A stretch of 13,547 nt of DNA from NCBI GenBank assembly GCA_964564735.1, contig CAZMCH010000106.1, positions 1 through 13,547 of the forward strand, given 5' to 3'. Made by a program: the position numbers and the translations under genes. This document shows positions 1 through 6,448 of the stretch, piece by piece (position 1 is the first letter of the stretch; each line of letters starts with the position of its first letter). This DNA is from CAZMCH01 sp964564735. GTDB lineage: Bacteria; Poribacteria; DTPJ01. Under the pieces are notes generated by a model, which saw only the letters and a program-made list of their open reading frames with translations, was not told the DNA's origin and ran no database searches.

Positions 1-72
1 CTAAGGAATTGTGATATGTATAAATCTGTTACCTATGTCCATAGTTAATACAAATCAGAGAAACGTTTTTTA

Positions 73-101
73 TTGATCAAATTTTAAAATAATGCTATAC
101 T
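73..101 (+). promoter_or_regulatory. Likely acs promoter, extended -10
   Basis: A -35-like TTGATC (73-78) and a -10-like TATACT (96-101) are separated by 17 bp, with TGC immediately before the -10 (93-95), giving an extended -10. This is the best match upstream of acs. The dyad at 33-44 lies upstream of it and could be a regulator site, but it is short. A second candidate, TGC-TATTAT at 200-208, has no -35 at the right distance. Confidence 0.6.
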
Positions 102-200
102 ATTTGGAAATACTATGATTATTTTTTGTTTTTTGCAGAAATATCGAACAAAATAAGTCATAATTTATTTTAGTTTGAGTATTATTCTCTCAAAAATTAT

Positions 201-287
201 GCTATTATCTATAATAGCTATTTCTGACTGAATTGGGATATGGAGATCAGCTATCTCTTAAATCTACTCCGCAATTTTTATCCCATT
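201..287 (+). promoter_or_regulatory. Foldable 5' leader of acs mRNA
   Basis: Two adjoining structures are visible. The first is a perfect 8-bp inverted repeat, GCTATTAT (201-208) with ATAATAGC (211-218); its 2-nt gap means the innermost pairs would open. The second is a long-range stem, AATTGGGATA (231-240) with TATCCCATT (279-287), which pairs over 9 bp with one bulged T and encloses a small hairpin GAGAT-CAGCT-ATCTC (243-257). I do not recognise a named riboswitch. A regulatory leader is an inference from the pairing and the long distance from the promoter to the start codon. Confidence 0.35.
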
Positions 288-338
288 CTATCCTAAATGC
301 TCATAAAAAAACGCAACCTAACAGGAGGAAATTGGTTT

Positions 339-2324
339 ATGTCGGAAACAAAAACAACCGGAATTAACTCTATGATGTCTGAATCAAGGAAATTCCCCCC
401 ACCAAAGGAATTATCAGAAAAAGCCCACATCAAATCTATGGAACAATACCAAAAGATGTATGATGAATCAATCAACAATCCAGATAAATTTTGGCTAGAA
501 CAAGCTGAAACGCTAGATTGGTTCAAAAAACCAACAAAAGCAAGAGATTATAAGTGGGATACAGCCAACCAAGTTATAGACGTCAAATGGTTTGAAGATG
601 GTCAATTAAACGTCAGCTATAATTGCCTTGATAGGCATCTAAATACATGGCGTAAGAACAAAGCTGCTATTATTTGGCAAGGTGAACCAGAAGAGGATGT
701 TGAGACCTATACATATCAGGAGCTTCATAGAGAAGTATGTAAATTTGCTAATGTTTTGAAAAGTCTTGGTGTTAAAAAAGGCGATAGGGTCGCAATATAT
801 CTTCCAATGATACCTGAATTGGCTATTGCAATGCTTGCTTGCACACGTATTGGTGCGATACATTCAATCGTATTTGGCGGATTTAGCGCAGAAGCTCTTG
901 CTACTCGTATACAAGATTCAGACTGCAAATTGCTTATCACCAGTAACGTTTCGTTACGTGCAGGGAAATCGATTGGCTTGAAGGCTACTGCAGACATATC
1001 TGTAAAGGAATGTCCAAGCATAGAAAAAGTTATAGTTGTCAAACGCAATGACGAACCAGTTAATATGGGTGAAAAAGACCTATGGTGGCATGATTTGATG
1101 GCTTCTGCGTCTGATGTTTGCGAACCAGAAACAATGAATGCAGAAGACCCTTTGTTTATCCTTTATACATCAGGCTCAACAGGAAAGCCTAAAGGCGTTC
1201 TACATACAACAGGTGGCTATCTACTTCATACATCTCTTTCACATAAGGTAATATTTGACGTGCATGATGAAGACACCTATTGGTGTACTGCTGATATTGG
1301 CTGGGTTACAGGGCATAGCTATATTGTTTATGGTCCATTGGCAAATGGCGCAACATCATTGATGTTTGAAGGCGTTCCGACATATCCAGATGCAAGCAGA
1401 TTCTGGCAGGTCGTAGATAAATTTAAGGTTAATATATTCTATACTGCACCGACAGCTATCCGTTCATTGATGAGACTTGGTGAAGAATGGGTCAATAAAT
1501 GTGATCTTTCAAGCCTTCGTTTACTCGGTAGCGTTGGTGAACCAATTAATCCAGAAGCTTGGATGTGGTATTATGAGAACGTCGGTAAGAGTCGCTGTCC
1601 AATAGTTGATACATGGTGGCAAACAGAAACAGGCGGAATACTTATTACACCGTTGCCCGGTGCGCATACATTAAAACCCGGTAGTGCCTCAAGACCATTC
1701 TTTGGTGTTGAGCCAATAATCCTACGTGATGATGGAACTGAATGTGATGTCAACGAGGGTGGAAAGCTTTGTATAAAGAAGCCGTGGCCCGGTATAATGC
1801 GAACAATGTATGGGGATCATGCTAGATTCATCGAAACATATTTTACCATGTATCCTGATCTATACTTTACAGGCGATGGCTGTAGACTTGATGAAGATGG
1901 TGACTATTGGTTGATGGGACGTATTGATGACGTTGTTAATGTTTCTGGACACCGTATCGGAACTGCGGAAGTTGAGAGCGCTCTTGTCAGTCATCCAAAG
2001 GTTGCAGAAGCAGCAGTTGTCGCAATGCCACATGATATTAAGGGTCAAGGTCTATATGCTTATGTTACAGTAAACCAAGGTGTTGAAAAGACTGATGAGT
2101 TAGCAAAAGAACTCACCCTTCATGTTCGTAAAGAGATCGGTCCTATTGCACAACCAGAGGCAATTCAATTTGCTGATGCCCTTCCAAAGACCAGAAGCGG
2201 TAAGATCATGCGCCGTATTCTTCGCAAGATTGCAGAAAATGATACTAGCAATCTTGGTGATACATCAACACTTGCAGACCCACATGTTGTTGATTCACTC
2301 ATTGAAGGTCGCAAAAGTAAGTAA
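339..2324 (+). CDS. acs: Acetyl-CoA synthetase (AMP-forming)
   Basis: A 661-residue cytosolic enzyme that activates acetate with ATP to acetyl-AMP and then acetyl-CoA, feeding acetate into central metabolism. The ANL-superfamily signature is complete: the P-loop YTSGSTGKPKG at 276-286, GWVTGHSY at 321-328, DTWWQTETGG at 424-433 (the Trp at 427 corresponds to the residue that restricts this family to acetate), the hinge region YFTGDG at 509-514, and PKTRSGKIMRR at 616-626. Its Lys622 is the family's catalytic lysine and a known acetylation target. Length is normal for Acs (about 650). ATG at 339 is chosen because AGGAGG lies at 323-328; an upstream in-frame ATG at 297 has no ribosome site. It has its own promoter and terminator. 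Confidence 0.97.
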   Translation: MSETKTTGINSMMSESRKFPPPKELSEKAHIKSMEQYQKMYDESINNPDKFWLEQAETLDWFKKPTKARDYKWDTANQVIDVKWFEDGQLNVSYNCLDRHLNTWRKNKAAIIWQGEPEEDVETYTYQELHREVCKFANVLKSLGVKKGDRVAIYLPMIPELAIAMLACTRIGAIHSIVFGGFSAEALATRIQDSDCKLLITSNVSLRAGKSIGLKATADISVKECPSIEKVIVVKRNDEPVNMGEKDLWWHDLMASASDVCEPETMNAEDPLFILYTSGSTGKPKGVLHTTGGYLLHTSLSHKVIFDVHDEDTYWCTADIGWVTGHSYIVYGPLANGATSLMFEGVPTYPDASRFWQVVDKFKVNIFYTAPTAIRSLMRLGEEWVNKCDLSSLRLLGSVGEPINPEAWMWYYENVGKSRCPIVDTWWQTETGGILITPLPGAHTLKPGSASRPFFGVEPIILRDDGTECDVNEGGKLCIKKPWPGIMRTMYGDHARFIETYFTMYPDLYFTGDGCRLDEDGDYWLMGRIDDVVNVSGHRIGTAEVESALVSHPKVAEAAVVAMPHDIKGQGLYAYVTVNQGVEKTDELAKELTLHVRKEIGPIAQPEAIQFADALPKTRSGKIMRRILRKIAENDTSNLGDTSTLADPHVVDSLIEGRKSK

Positions 2325-2350
2325 TCTCTTAGTTCGAATAAATAAATGAG

Positions 2351-2374
2351 GGCGTTCATCTGAACGCCTTTTTT
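2351..2374 (+). terminator. Intrinsic terminator after acs
   Basis: A 7-bp stem GGCGTTC / GAACGCC (2351-2357 and 2362-2368) with loop ATCT is followed directly by six Ts (2369-2374). It sits 26 bases after the acs stop codon and only 22 bases before the hicA start. I see no convincing promoter between it and hicA, so the downstream run may depend on partial read-through or on a promoter inside the 3' end of acs. Confidence 0.88.
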
Positions 2375-2396
2375 GTCTTAAAGTTCGGAGACTCAA

Positions 2397-2585
2397 GTGC
2401 GTTTTAATGAACTTATAAAGATTTTGGAAAAGAATGGTTTTCGGATTATAAAAGAGAAAGGCTCTATCAGGTATTATGGAAAGCCCGATTTTGATAGACT
2501 AATAAGAGTTGACTATCATGGTTCAAAGGAAGTTCCAACAGGAACTTGCCATGCAATATTAAAAGCCGCTGGAATCAAAAAATAG
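2397..2585 (+). CDS. HicA-like protein, catalytic His absent
   Basis: A 62-residue protein with the HicA toxin fold signature. HicA proteins are small double-stranded-RNA-binding-fold mRNA interferases that cleave mRNA and are held in check by HicB. The N-terminal pattern LIKILEKNGFRIIKEKGS (residues 6-23) and the C-terminal pattern H-G-SKEVPTGTCHAILKAAGI (41-60) match the family well. The family's G-S-H motif is here G-S-I (residues 22-24), so the histidine considered catalytic is missing. The start is GTG at 2397 with CGGAG at 2386-2390. It lies 16 bp ahead of hicB, in the usual toxin-first order. It may be a non-toxic relic or an RNA-binding partner; the family call is firm, the activity is not. 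Confidence 0.85.
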   Translation: MRFNELIKILEKNGFRIIKEKGSIRYYGKPDFDRLIRVDYHGSKEVPTGTCHAILKAAGIKK

Positions 2586-2601
2586 GCTTTTAGGAGAAAA
2601 A

Positions 2602-2847
2602 ATGTTAGAATTAGAATATTCTTTGGTAATTGAAGCAACAGAAGAACCAGATTTTTTTGGCTTCTATTCCCCTGAATTAGAAGGATTCACAGGCGTTGGA
2701 CATTCAATAGAAGACTGTCTTTACAAAGCAAAGTGGGGAATGAAAGAGCATATTGATTTGCTTAAAGAGCAAGGTTTGCCCGTTCCTCAATGTAATCCTA
2801 ATCCAAAGATTATTATCCAGAATCAACAGGAGTTTGTTGCCGCTTGA
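2602..2847 (+). CDS. HicB-family antitoxin
   Basis: An 81-residue protein with the HicB N-terminal domain: an N-terminal strand LEYSLVIEA, then FFGFYSPELEGFTGVGHSIEDCLYKAKWGMKEHI from about residue 18, and LLKEQGLPVPQ at 54-64. HicB proteins bind HicA and block its active site. Longer members add a C-terminal ribbon-helix-helix or HTH domain for autoregulation. Here only about 17 residues follow the core, so no DNA-binding domain is present and it belongs to the short HicB type. AGGAG at 2592-2596 supports the ATG. It lies between the HicA-like gene and an MFS carrier, probably in one transcript. Confidence 0.85.
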   Translation: MLELEYSLVIEATEEPDFFGFYSPELEGFTGVGHSIEDCLYKAKWGMKEHIDLLKEQGLPVPQCNPNPKIIIQNQQEFVAA

Positions 2848-2873
2848 GAAATTAATGCGGAGGGAAAATTATA

Positions 2874-4166
2874 ATGGCACAATCGCAACAAAAAGTTTTT
2901 AATCGGTGGTTGGTTGTCGTTGGCGCAATACTTATTCAATTGTGCCTCGGTGCAATTTATGCGTGGAGTGTTTTTACACCATATTTGACTGGAAAACTTG
3001 TTGACCCTGTATCAACTTTTGCGTTTTCAAAAACTCAAACACAGGTTGTTTTTTCTGTTGGTCTTGCTGCATTTGCACTTGTAATGGTATTTGCTGGAAG
3101 ATGGCAGGCAAAGGTGGGTCCAAGAAAAGTCGCAATAACAGGTGGAATCTTATTGGGTCTAGGTTATATACTTGGCGGATTGTTTGGACAGAATTTCATT
3201 ACGCAAGTAATCTTCATCGGGCTTATTGGTGGTGCTGGTATTGGTTTTGCTTATGTCTGTCCGATCTCGGTTGGAATGAAGTGGTTTCCAGATAAGAAAG
3301 GGCTTATTACCGGTTTGGCGGTTGCAGGCTTTGGATTTGGCGCGCTTATTTGGATGAAACTCGCAGACAACTGGGGGCATCTGCTTGAAAACTTTGGCGT
3401 ATTAAGAGTATTTTTGATATATGGTATTGTTTTTGTTGTTGCGGTTCTGGTTGGTTCTATATGGATGAAAAACCCCCCTGAAGGATGGAAACCAGCAGGA
3501 TGGACTCCTCCTGAACAGAAAAAAGGCAAAAAGTCAAATTCTGTCAGCGATTTTAAGCCTTCTCAGATGCTTCGCAGTCCTCAATTTTATGGGCTTTGGG
3601 TGATGTTTATATTCTCTGGAATGTCGGGTTTGATGACTATTGGCATAATCAAGCTATTTGGAATAGACGCCCTTCAGCAAAGAGGCGGATTTGACGCAGG
3701 GCAGGCTAGCATTATTGCTGGAACTGCTATGGCGGTCTTTTACTCTTTGGCAAATGGAATTGGGCGCATCGTTTGGGGAACTGTCTCCGATAAGATAGGT
3801 CGCAAGCTATCATTATTTATCATGTGCCTTACTCAGGGAATTATGATGCTTTTATTTTATACAATGGGTGCTAATCAATATCTGCTCTATTTAGGGGCAA
3901 CGATCATCGGATTTAATTTCGGTGGTAATTTTGCTTTATTTCCAACTGCAACTGCCGACTTCTTTGGCTCCAAAAACGTTGGGATGAATTATCCTTTTGT
4001 TTTTACAGCCTATGGTATCGGTGGAATAATTGGACCCGTTATGGCAGGAATAATTAGTGGCAAAGGTAGCTGGCTACCTGCATTTATCGTATGTGGTATT
4101 GCCTGTATCATAGCCGCTCTTATAGGGATAACTCTTAAGCCTCCAAAGCCTGTTGAGGCTAAATAA
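2874..4166 (+). CDS. OFA-family MFS carboxylate transporter
   Basis: A 430-residue inner-membrane carrier of the oxalate/formate antiporter (OFA) branch of the major facilitator superfamily, with about twelve hydrophobic segments. Family signatures visible are GAIYAWSVF in the first segment (26-34), the loop and helix WFPDKKGLITGLAVAGFGFGA (137-157), the central hydrophilic loop rich in Lys and Pro (about 199-230), and GRIVWGTVSDKIGRK (297-311). OFA members carry oxalate, formate, lactate or pyruvate-type monocarboxylates; the substrate here cannot be told. GGAGGG at 2859-2864 supports the ATG. It follows hicB by 26 bp and lies near acs, which would suit small organic-acid use, although the acs terminator separates them. 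Confidence 0.9.
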   Translation: MAQSQQKVFNRWLVVVGAILIQLCLGAIYAWSVFTPYLTGKLVDPVSTFAFSKTQTQVVFSVGLAAFALVMVFAGRWQAKVGPRKVAITGGILLGLGYILGGLFGQNFITQVIFIGLIGGAGIGFAYVCPISVGMKWFPDKKGLITGLAVAGFGFGALIWMKLADNWGHLLENFGVLRVFLIYGIVFVVAVLVGSIWMKNPPEGWKPAGWTPPEQKKGKKSNSVSDFKPSQMLRSPQFYGLWVMFIFSGMSGLMTIGIIKLFGIDALQQRGGFDAGQASIIAGTAMAVFYSLANGIGRIVWGTVSDKIGRKLSLFIMCLTQGIMMLLFYTMGANQYLLYLGATIIGFNFGGNFALFPTATADFFGSKNVGMNYPFVFTAYGIGGIIGPVMAGIISGKGSWLPAFIVCGIACIIAALIGITLKPPKPVEAK

Positions 4167-4173
4167 ATCAAGA

Positions 4174-4212
4174 TTTTTGGGACAGATTAACCGTCTGTCC
4201 CAAAAGATTTTT
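4174..4212 (+). terminator. Intrinsic terminator after OFA carrier
   Basis: A 12-bp perfect stem TTTTGGGACAGA (4175-4186) / TCTGTCCCAAAA (4194-4205) with a 7-nt loop is followed by GA and five Ts (4208-4212). It starts 8 bases after the stop codon. The small gene on the opposite strand converges on this region, but the - strand lacks a T-run after the stem. Confidence 0.8.
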
Positions 4213-4257
4213 CGCTTCGTTCAAAATGATAGCAAAGTGTCATCTTAACGAAGTGAA
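4211..4257. repeat. Imperfect palindromic element, possible interspersed repeat
   Basis: The left arm (4211-4231, core TTCGCTTCGTT then AAAATGATA) pairs with the right arm (4238-4257, TGTCAT then AACGAAGTGAA) over about 20 positions with one bulge and a few mismatches, around a 6-nt loop. The right arm resembles the TGTCAT...GAGCGAAGCGAAG words that recur as dispersed intergenic elements in many environmental bacterial genomes. Only one copy is present in this window, so the interspersed nature is an inference. Confidence 0.5.
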
Positions 4258-4334
4258 GGGTCTTCTTTGTGTCGCAAAAATATAATTTCCTATACAATAA
4301 AAAATCAGATAAGATATAATTATATAGAAAATCT

Positions 4335-4589
4335 CTATAATACTTCTATGCACGCATGAACTATTATATCAGTCAGTTCGCCAATGAATTCATTTGCTTC
4401 GTTTGAGTTGCAAGAAAGGACATAATCCTTTACCGCATCAATAATTATTCTTTTTTCTTCATCTCTGGTCATATTTGAATCTAATGAAATGATATTTGGA
4501 TCGCTAATAGCATTATAACGTTTTAATTCCTTGTATCTTTTTGCCAAATCCATGGTGTCATTTTGGATTATATGCTTTTTTTTGTTCAT
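4335..4589 (-). CDS. Small hypothetical protein
   Basis: An 84-residue protein I do not recognise. It starts at 4589 (ATG) with a perfect GGAGG on the - strand (4599-4603), nine bases ahead, which makes it a real gene. The N-terminus is basic (MNKKKH), the middle is charged and probably helical (LAKRYKELKRYN at 15-26, TRDEEKRIIIDAVKDYVLS at 41-59), and the C-terminus is an amphipathic or hydrophobic helix (FIGELTDIIVHACIEVL at 68-84). There is no membrane segment, no signal peptide and no metal-binding motif. Two Cys (60, 80) are present. It is divergent from rsmE and convergent with the OFA carrier gene. It may be a small regulatory or structural protein, but no function can be assigned. Confidence 0.7.
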   Translation of the reverse strand: MNKKKHIIQNDTMDLAKRYKELKRYNAISDPNIISLDSNMTRDEEKRIIIDAVKDYVLSCNSNEANEFIGELTDIIVHACIEVL

Positions 4590-4656
4590 AATAATTTTCC
4601 TCCATCTTCGTTCAGGCGTTTTAGCGTATTATGTAATATGAATTATATATGTTTGC

Positions 4657-4687
4657 AGTGACATACTTGCGTCACTTTGTTTATAAA
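4657..4687 (+). promoter_or_regulatory. rsmE promoter with overlapping dyad
   Basis: GTGACA (4658-4663) and TATAAA (4682-4687) make a -35/-10 pair with an 18-bp spacer, placing the transcription start about 26 bases before the rsmE ATG. A perfect 6-bp inverted repeat AGTGAC-N8-GTCACT (4657-4676) covers the -35 and most of the spacer. That is where a dimeric repressor would be expected to bind, and it could also serve the divergent small gene. The operator role is an inference. Confidence 0.45.
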
Positions 4688-4719
4688 AAATATTGATCTA
4701 AAATCCTCATTTTTCCATC

Positions 4720-5460
4720 ATGCGATATTTTCATGTCTCAAAAGATCAAATCTCAGATAATAAAGTCTATATAACAGGATCCGAATTGCATCACTTGGTA
4801 AATGTCCTCAGACTACGAGAAGGCAATGAAATTGCCATTCTTGATGGAATTGGAGGTATTTACAATGTATTACTCACGTCTGTATCACAAAAACTAGCAA
4901 TCGGTGAAATCAAATCATGGAAAGAAACGAAATTTCCCTCTCTTAAATTGTCGCTCATTCAGGGCATCACAAAAGCAGATAGTATGGATATGATAATTCA
5001 AAAAACAACAGAACTAGGCATTTATGAAATAATACCAGTTATATGTCAACGTTCAGTGCCAATATTGCTAAATAATCGAGCAGAAAAACGAGTTAACAGA
5101 TGGCGACAGATCGCCATTGAATCATCGAAACAATCTCGCAGACCATTTTTCCCAATCATACATGATATAATTGATCTTAATTCTGCTATCAGTAGGTTTA
5201 AAACTGATCTAAGGCTAATATTCATAGCGCCATCAATTGATTATATACCAACACAAAGCCTTAAAAGTCTTCTAAGCCAAAACAGACAAGCAAAAAATAT
5301 TCAAATAATTATTGGTCCCGAAGGTGATTTTACTAGCAATGAAACAGAAGAAGCAATTTCTTCTTGTGCAATTCCTGTTTCTTTGGGGCAAAACATTTTA
5401 AGAACAGAAACAGCAGTTATTGCAGGCGTTGCGATTGTGCTTTATGAGTTAAATCAATGA
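4720..5460 (+). CDS. rsmE: 16S rRNA m3U1498 methyltransferase
   Basis: A 246-residue SPOUT-class enzyme that uses S-adenosylmethionine to methylate N3 of U1498 of 16S rRNA in the small ribosomal subunit. The N-terminal PUA-like domain carries SELHHLVNVLRLREG (21-35). The C-terminal knotted SPOUT domain carries KTTELG (95-100), SSKQSRR (135-141), IIIGPEGDF (197-204) and SLGQNILRTETA (221-232), the SAM-binding knot. Length is normal for the family. The ATG at 4720 has no recognisable Shine-Dalgarno sequence and probably sits on a short leader of about 26 bases. It is divergent from the small gene on the - strand, and no terminator is visible after it. Confidence 0.95.
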   Translation: MRYFHVSKDQISDNKVYITGSELHHLVNVLRLREGNEIAILDGIGGIYNVLLTSVSQKLAIGEIKSWKETKFPSLKLSLIQGITKADSMDMIIQKTTELGIYEIIPVICQRSVPILLNNRAEKRVNRWRQIAIESSKQSRRPFFPIIHDIIDLNSAISRFKTDLRLIFIAPSIDYIPTQSLKSLLSQNRQAKNIQIIIGPEGDFTSNETEEAISSCAIPVSLGQNILRTETAVIAGVAIVLYELNQ

Positions 5461-5540
5461 AAATTTTAAAATGCTTGAAAAGGTAGCGTCTAACTTTATA
5501 TTCTGCAAAATCAAATAACCCCAACTCCTGTTTATCTACA

Positions 5541-5568
5541 TTGAAAAACTTATCCAATGTGTTATAAT
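5541..5568 (+). promoter_or_regulatory. Promoter of aldolase-MFS operon
   Basis: TTGAAA (5541-5546) and a perfect TATAAT (5563-5568) are spaced by 16 bp, with TGT before the -10 (5560-5562), an extended -10. It lies in the 164-bp gap after rsmE and would start transcription about 50 bases before the aldolase ATG. Nothing else of note is seen in that gap. Confidence 0.75.
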
Positions 5569-5624
5569 AATGACGTATTTTTCCATTAAAGTCCAATAAA
5601 GCAAAAAAAACGGAGTAAAAAACG

Positions 5625-6386
5625 ATGAAAACCCGTCTTAAAGATAAATTAGATAAAGGTATTCCAGTCATAGGCACTTTTTCAAAGATAACTGATCCTG
5701 CTGTTATTGAAATTATGGGTCTTTCAGAGCTTGATTTTGTGATAATCGATATGGAACATGGTCCCATATCATTTGAATCAGCACAAAACTCAGTTCGTGC
5801 AGGTGAATTGGCTGGTATTTCGCCAATAATACGTGTTAGTAGCAATGATCCAGTTCAGATACTTCGCTGTCTTGACATCAATGCAGAAGGGGTTGAGGTC
5901 CCCCAAATTCGCAATGCTGACGATGCAAAATTGATGGCTTCATCTGCAAGATTTCATCCAAAAGGTGATAGAGGCGTTTGCCGATATGTTAGATCAGCAT
6001 CATATTCATCTATGGATCGCCAAAAATATTTTAAGATGGCAAATGAGAGGACAATTACAATAGCTCATCTCGAAGGTATGGAAGCCATAAATAACCTTGA
6101 TGAGATCATGGAAGTTGACGGAGTTGATATTCTATTTATTGGACCTTATGATCTCTCTCAATCGGTTGGAGTTCCCGGGGAGGTAAATAATCCTTTGGTT
6201 TTAAAACAGATGGAAAAAGTCATTGAAAAGGCAAAATCAGCAGAGAAACTTGTTGGGACATTCGCTGATGACATTGAATCTGCAAAGCGTTGGATAAATG
6301 CTGGCGTAATGTATATGGCAATATCCGTTGATGTGGGAATATTTTATAATGCCTGCAAAAATATTGTTGATGGGATAAAAGAATAA
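5625..6386 (+). CDS. HpcH/HpaI-family class II aldolase
   Basis: A 253-residue cytosolic enzyme of the metal-dependent 2-keto-acid aldolase family (HpaI, GarL, RhmA). These cleave 2-keto-3-deoxy acids or 4-hydroxy-2-oxo diacids to pyruvate plus an aldehyde. The family's catalytic and metal positions are all present: His45 in MEHGP, Arg70 in IIRV, Glu150 in AHLEG and Asp176 in GPYDLS, at almost the same numbering as E. coli HpaI. His148 replaces the Gln that commonly precedes the metal Glu by two positions. GTF near residue 17 and ADDIESAKRWINAG near 214-227 are also typical. Length is normal. It is followed after 62 bp by an MFS carrier, which suggests uptake and cleavage of a sugar acid; the exact substrate is unknown. 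Confidence 0.9.
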   Translation: MKTRLKDKLDKGIPVIGTFSKITDPAVIEIMGLSELDFVIIDMEHGPISFESAQNSVRAGELAGISPIIRVSSNDPVQILRCLDINAEGVEVPQIRNADDAKLMASSARFHPKGDRGVCRYVRSASYSSMDRQKYFKMANERTITIAHLEGMEAINNLDEIMEVDGVDILFIGPYDLSQSVGVPGEVNNPLVLKQMEKVIEKAKSAEKLVGTFADDIESAKRWINAGVMYMAISVDVGIFYNACKNIVDGIKE

Positions 6387-6448
6387 AGTCCCTCTAAATT
6401 TCTTTGGGAAAAAATACTTTTAGGCATATTACCCATTTGGGATGGATT

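Larger units (their letters stand above)
1..338. other. Gene-free leader region upstream of acs
   Basis: No coding region can be supported here; all frames are short and none has both a ribosome site and a recognisable product. The stretch is very A+T-rich. It holds a 5-bp dyad (CTATG-TC-CATAG, 33-44), a sigma70-like promoter at 73-101 and two foldable segments at 201-218 and 231-287, described separately. The ribosome site GGAGG of acs lies at 324-328. If transcription starts just after 101, the acs transcript carries about 230 nt of untranslated leader. Confidence 0.7.

Noticed and set aside
297..338. Upstream in-frame ATG for acs at 297
   Set aside because: It has no ribosome site, and AGGAGG at 323-328 points to ATG 339; the extra 14 residues are not typical of Acs.
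725..1048. 107-residue frame on the - strand inside acs
   Set aside because: Fully antisense to a clear acs reading frame, with no family resemblance.
4323..4339. TATAGA-AAATC-TCTATA hairpin at the end of the small - strand gene as a terminator
   Set aside because: Only 6 A+T-rich pairs and no T-run after it on the - strand.
5457..5486. Mini-frame of 9 codons overlapping the rsmE stop (ATGA)
   Set aside because: Too short, no ribosome site of its own, no conserved feature visible.
5417..5845. 142-residue frame on the - strand over the end of rsmE and start of the aldolase
   Set aside because: It starts inside a well-supported gene on the other strand, crosses the aldolase promoter and resembles no family; a shadow frame.
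6404..6448. TTG start for the MFS_1-like carrier at 6404
   Set aside because: No ribosome site precedes it; ATG 6449 has GGGATGG ahead and gives a normal N-terminus.
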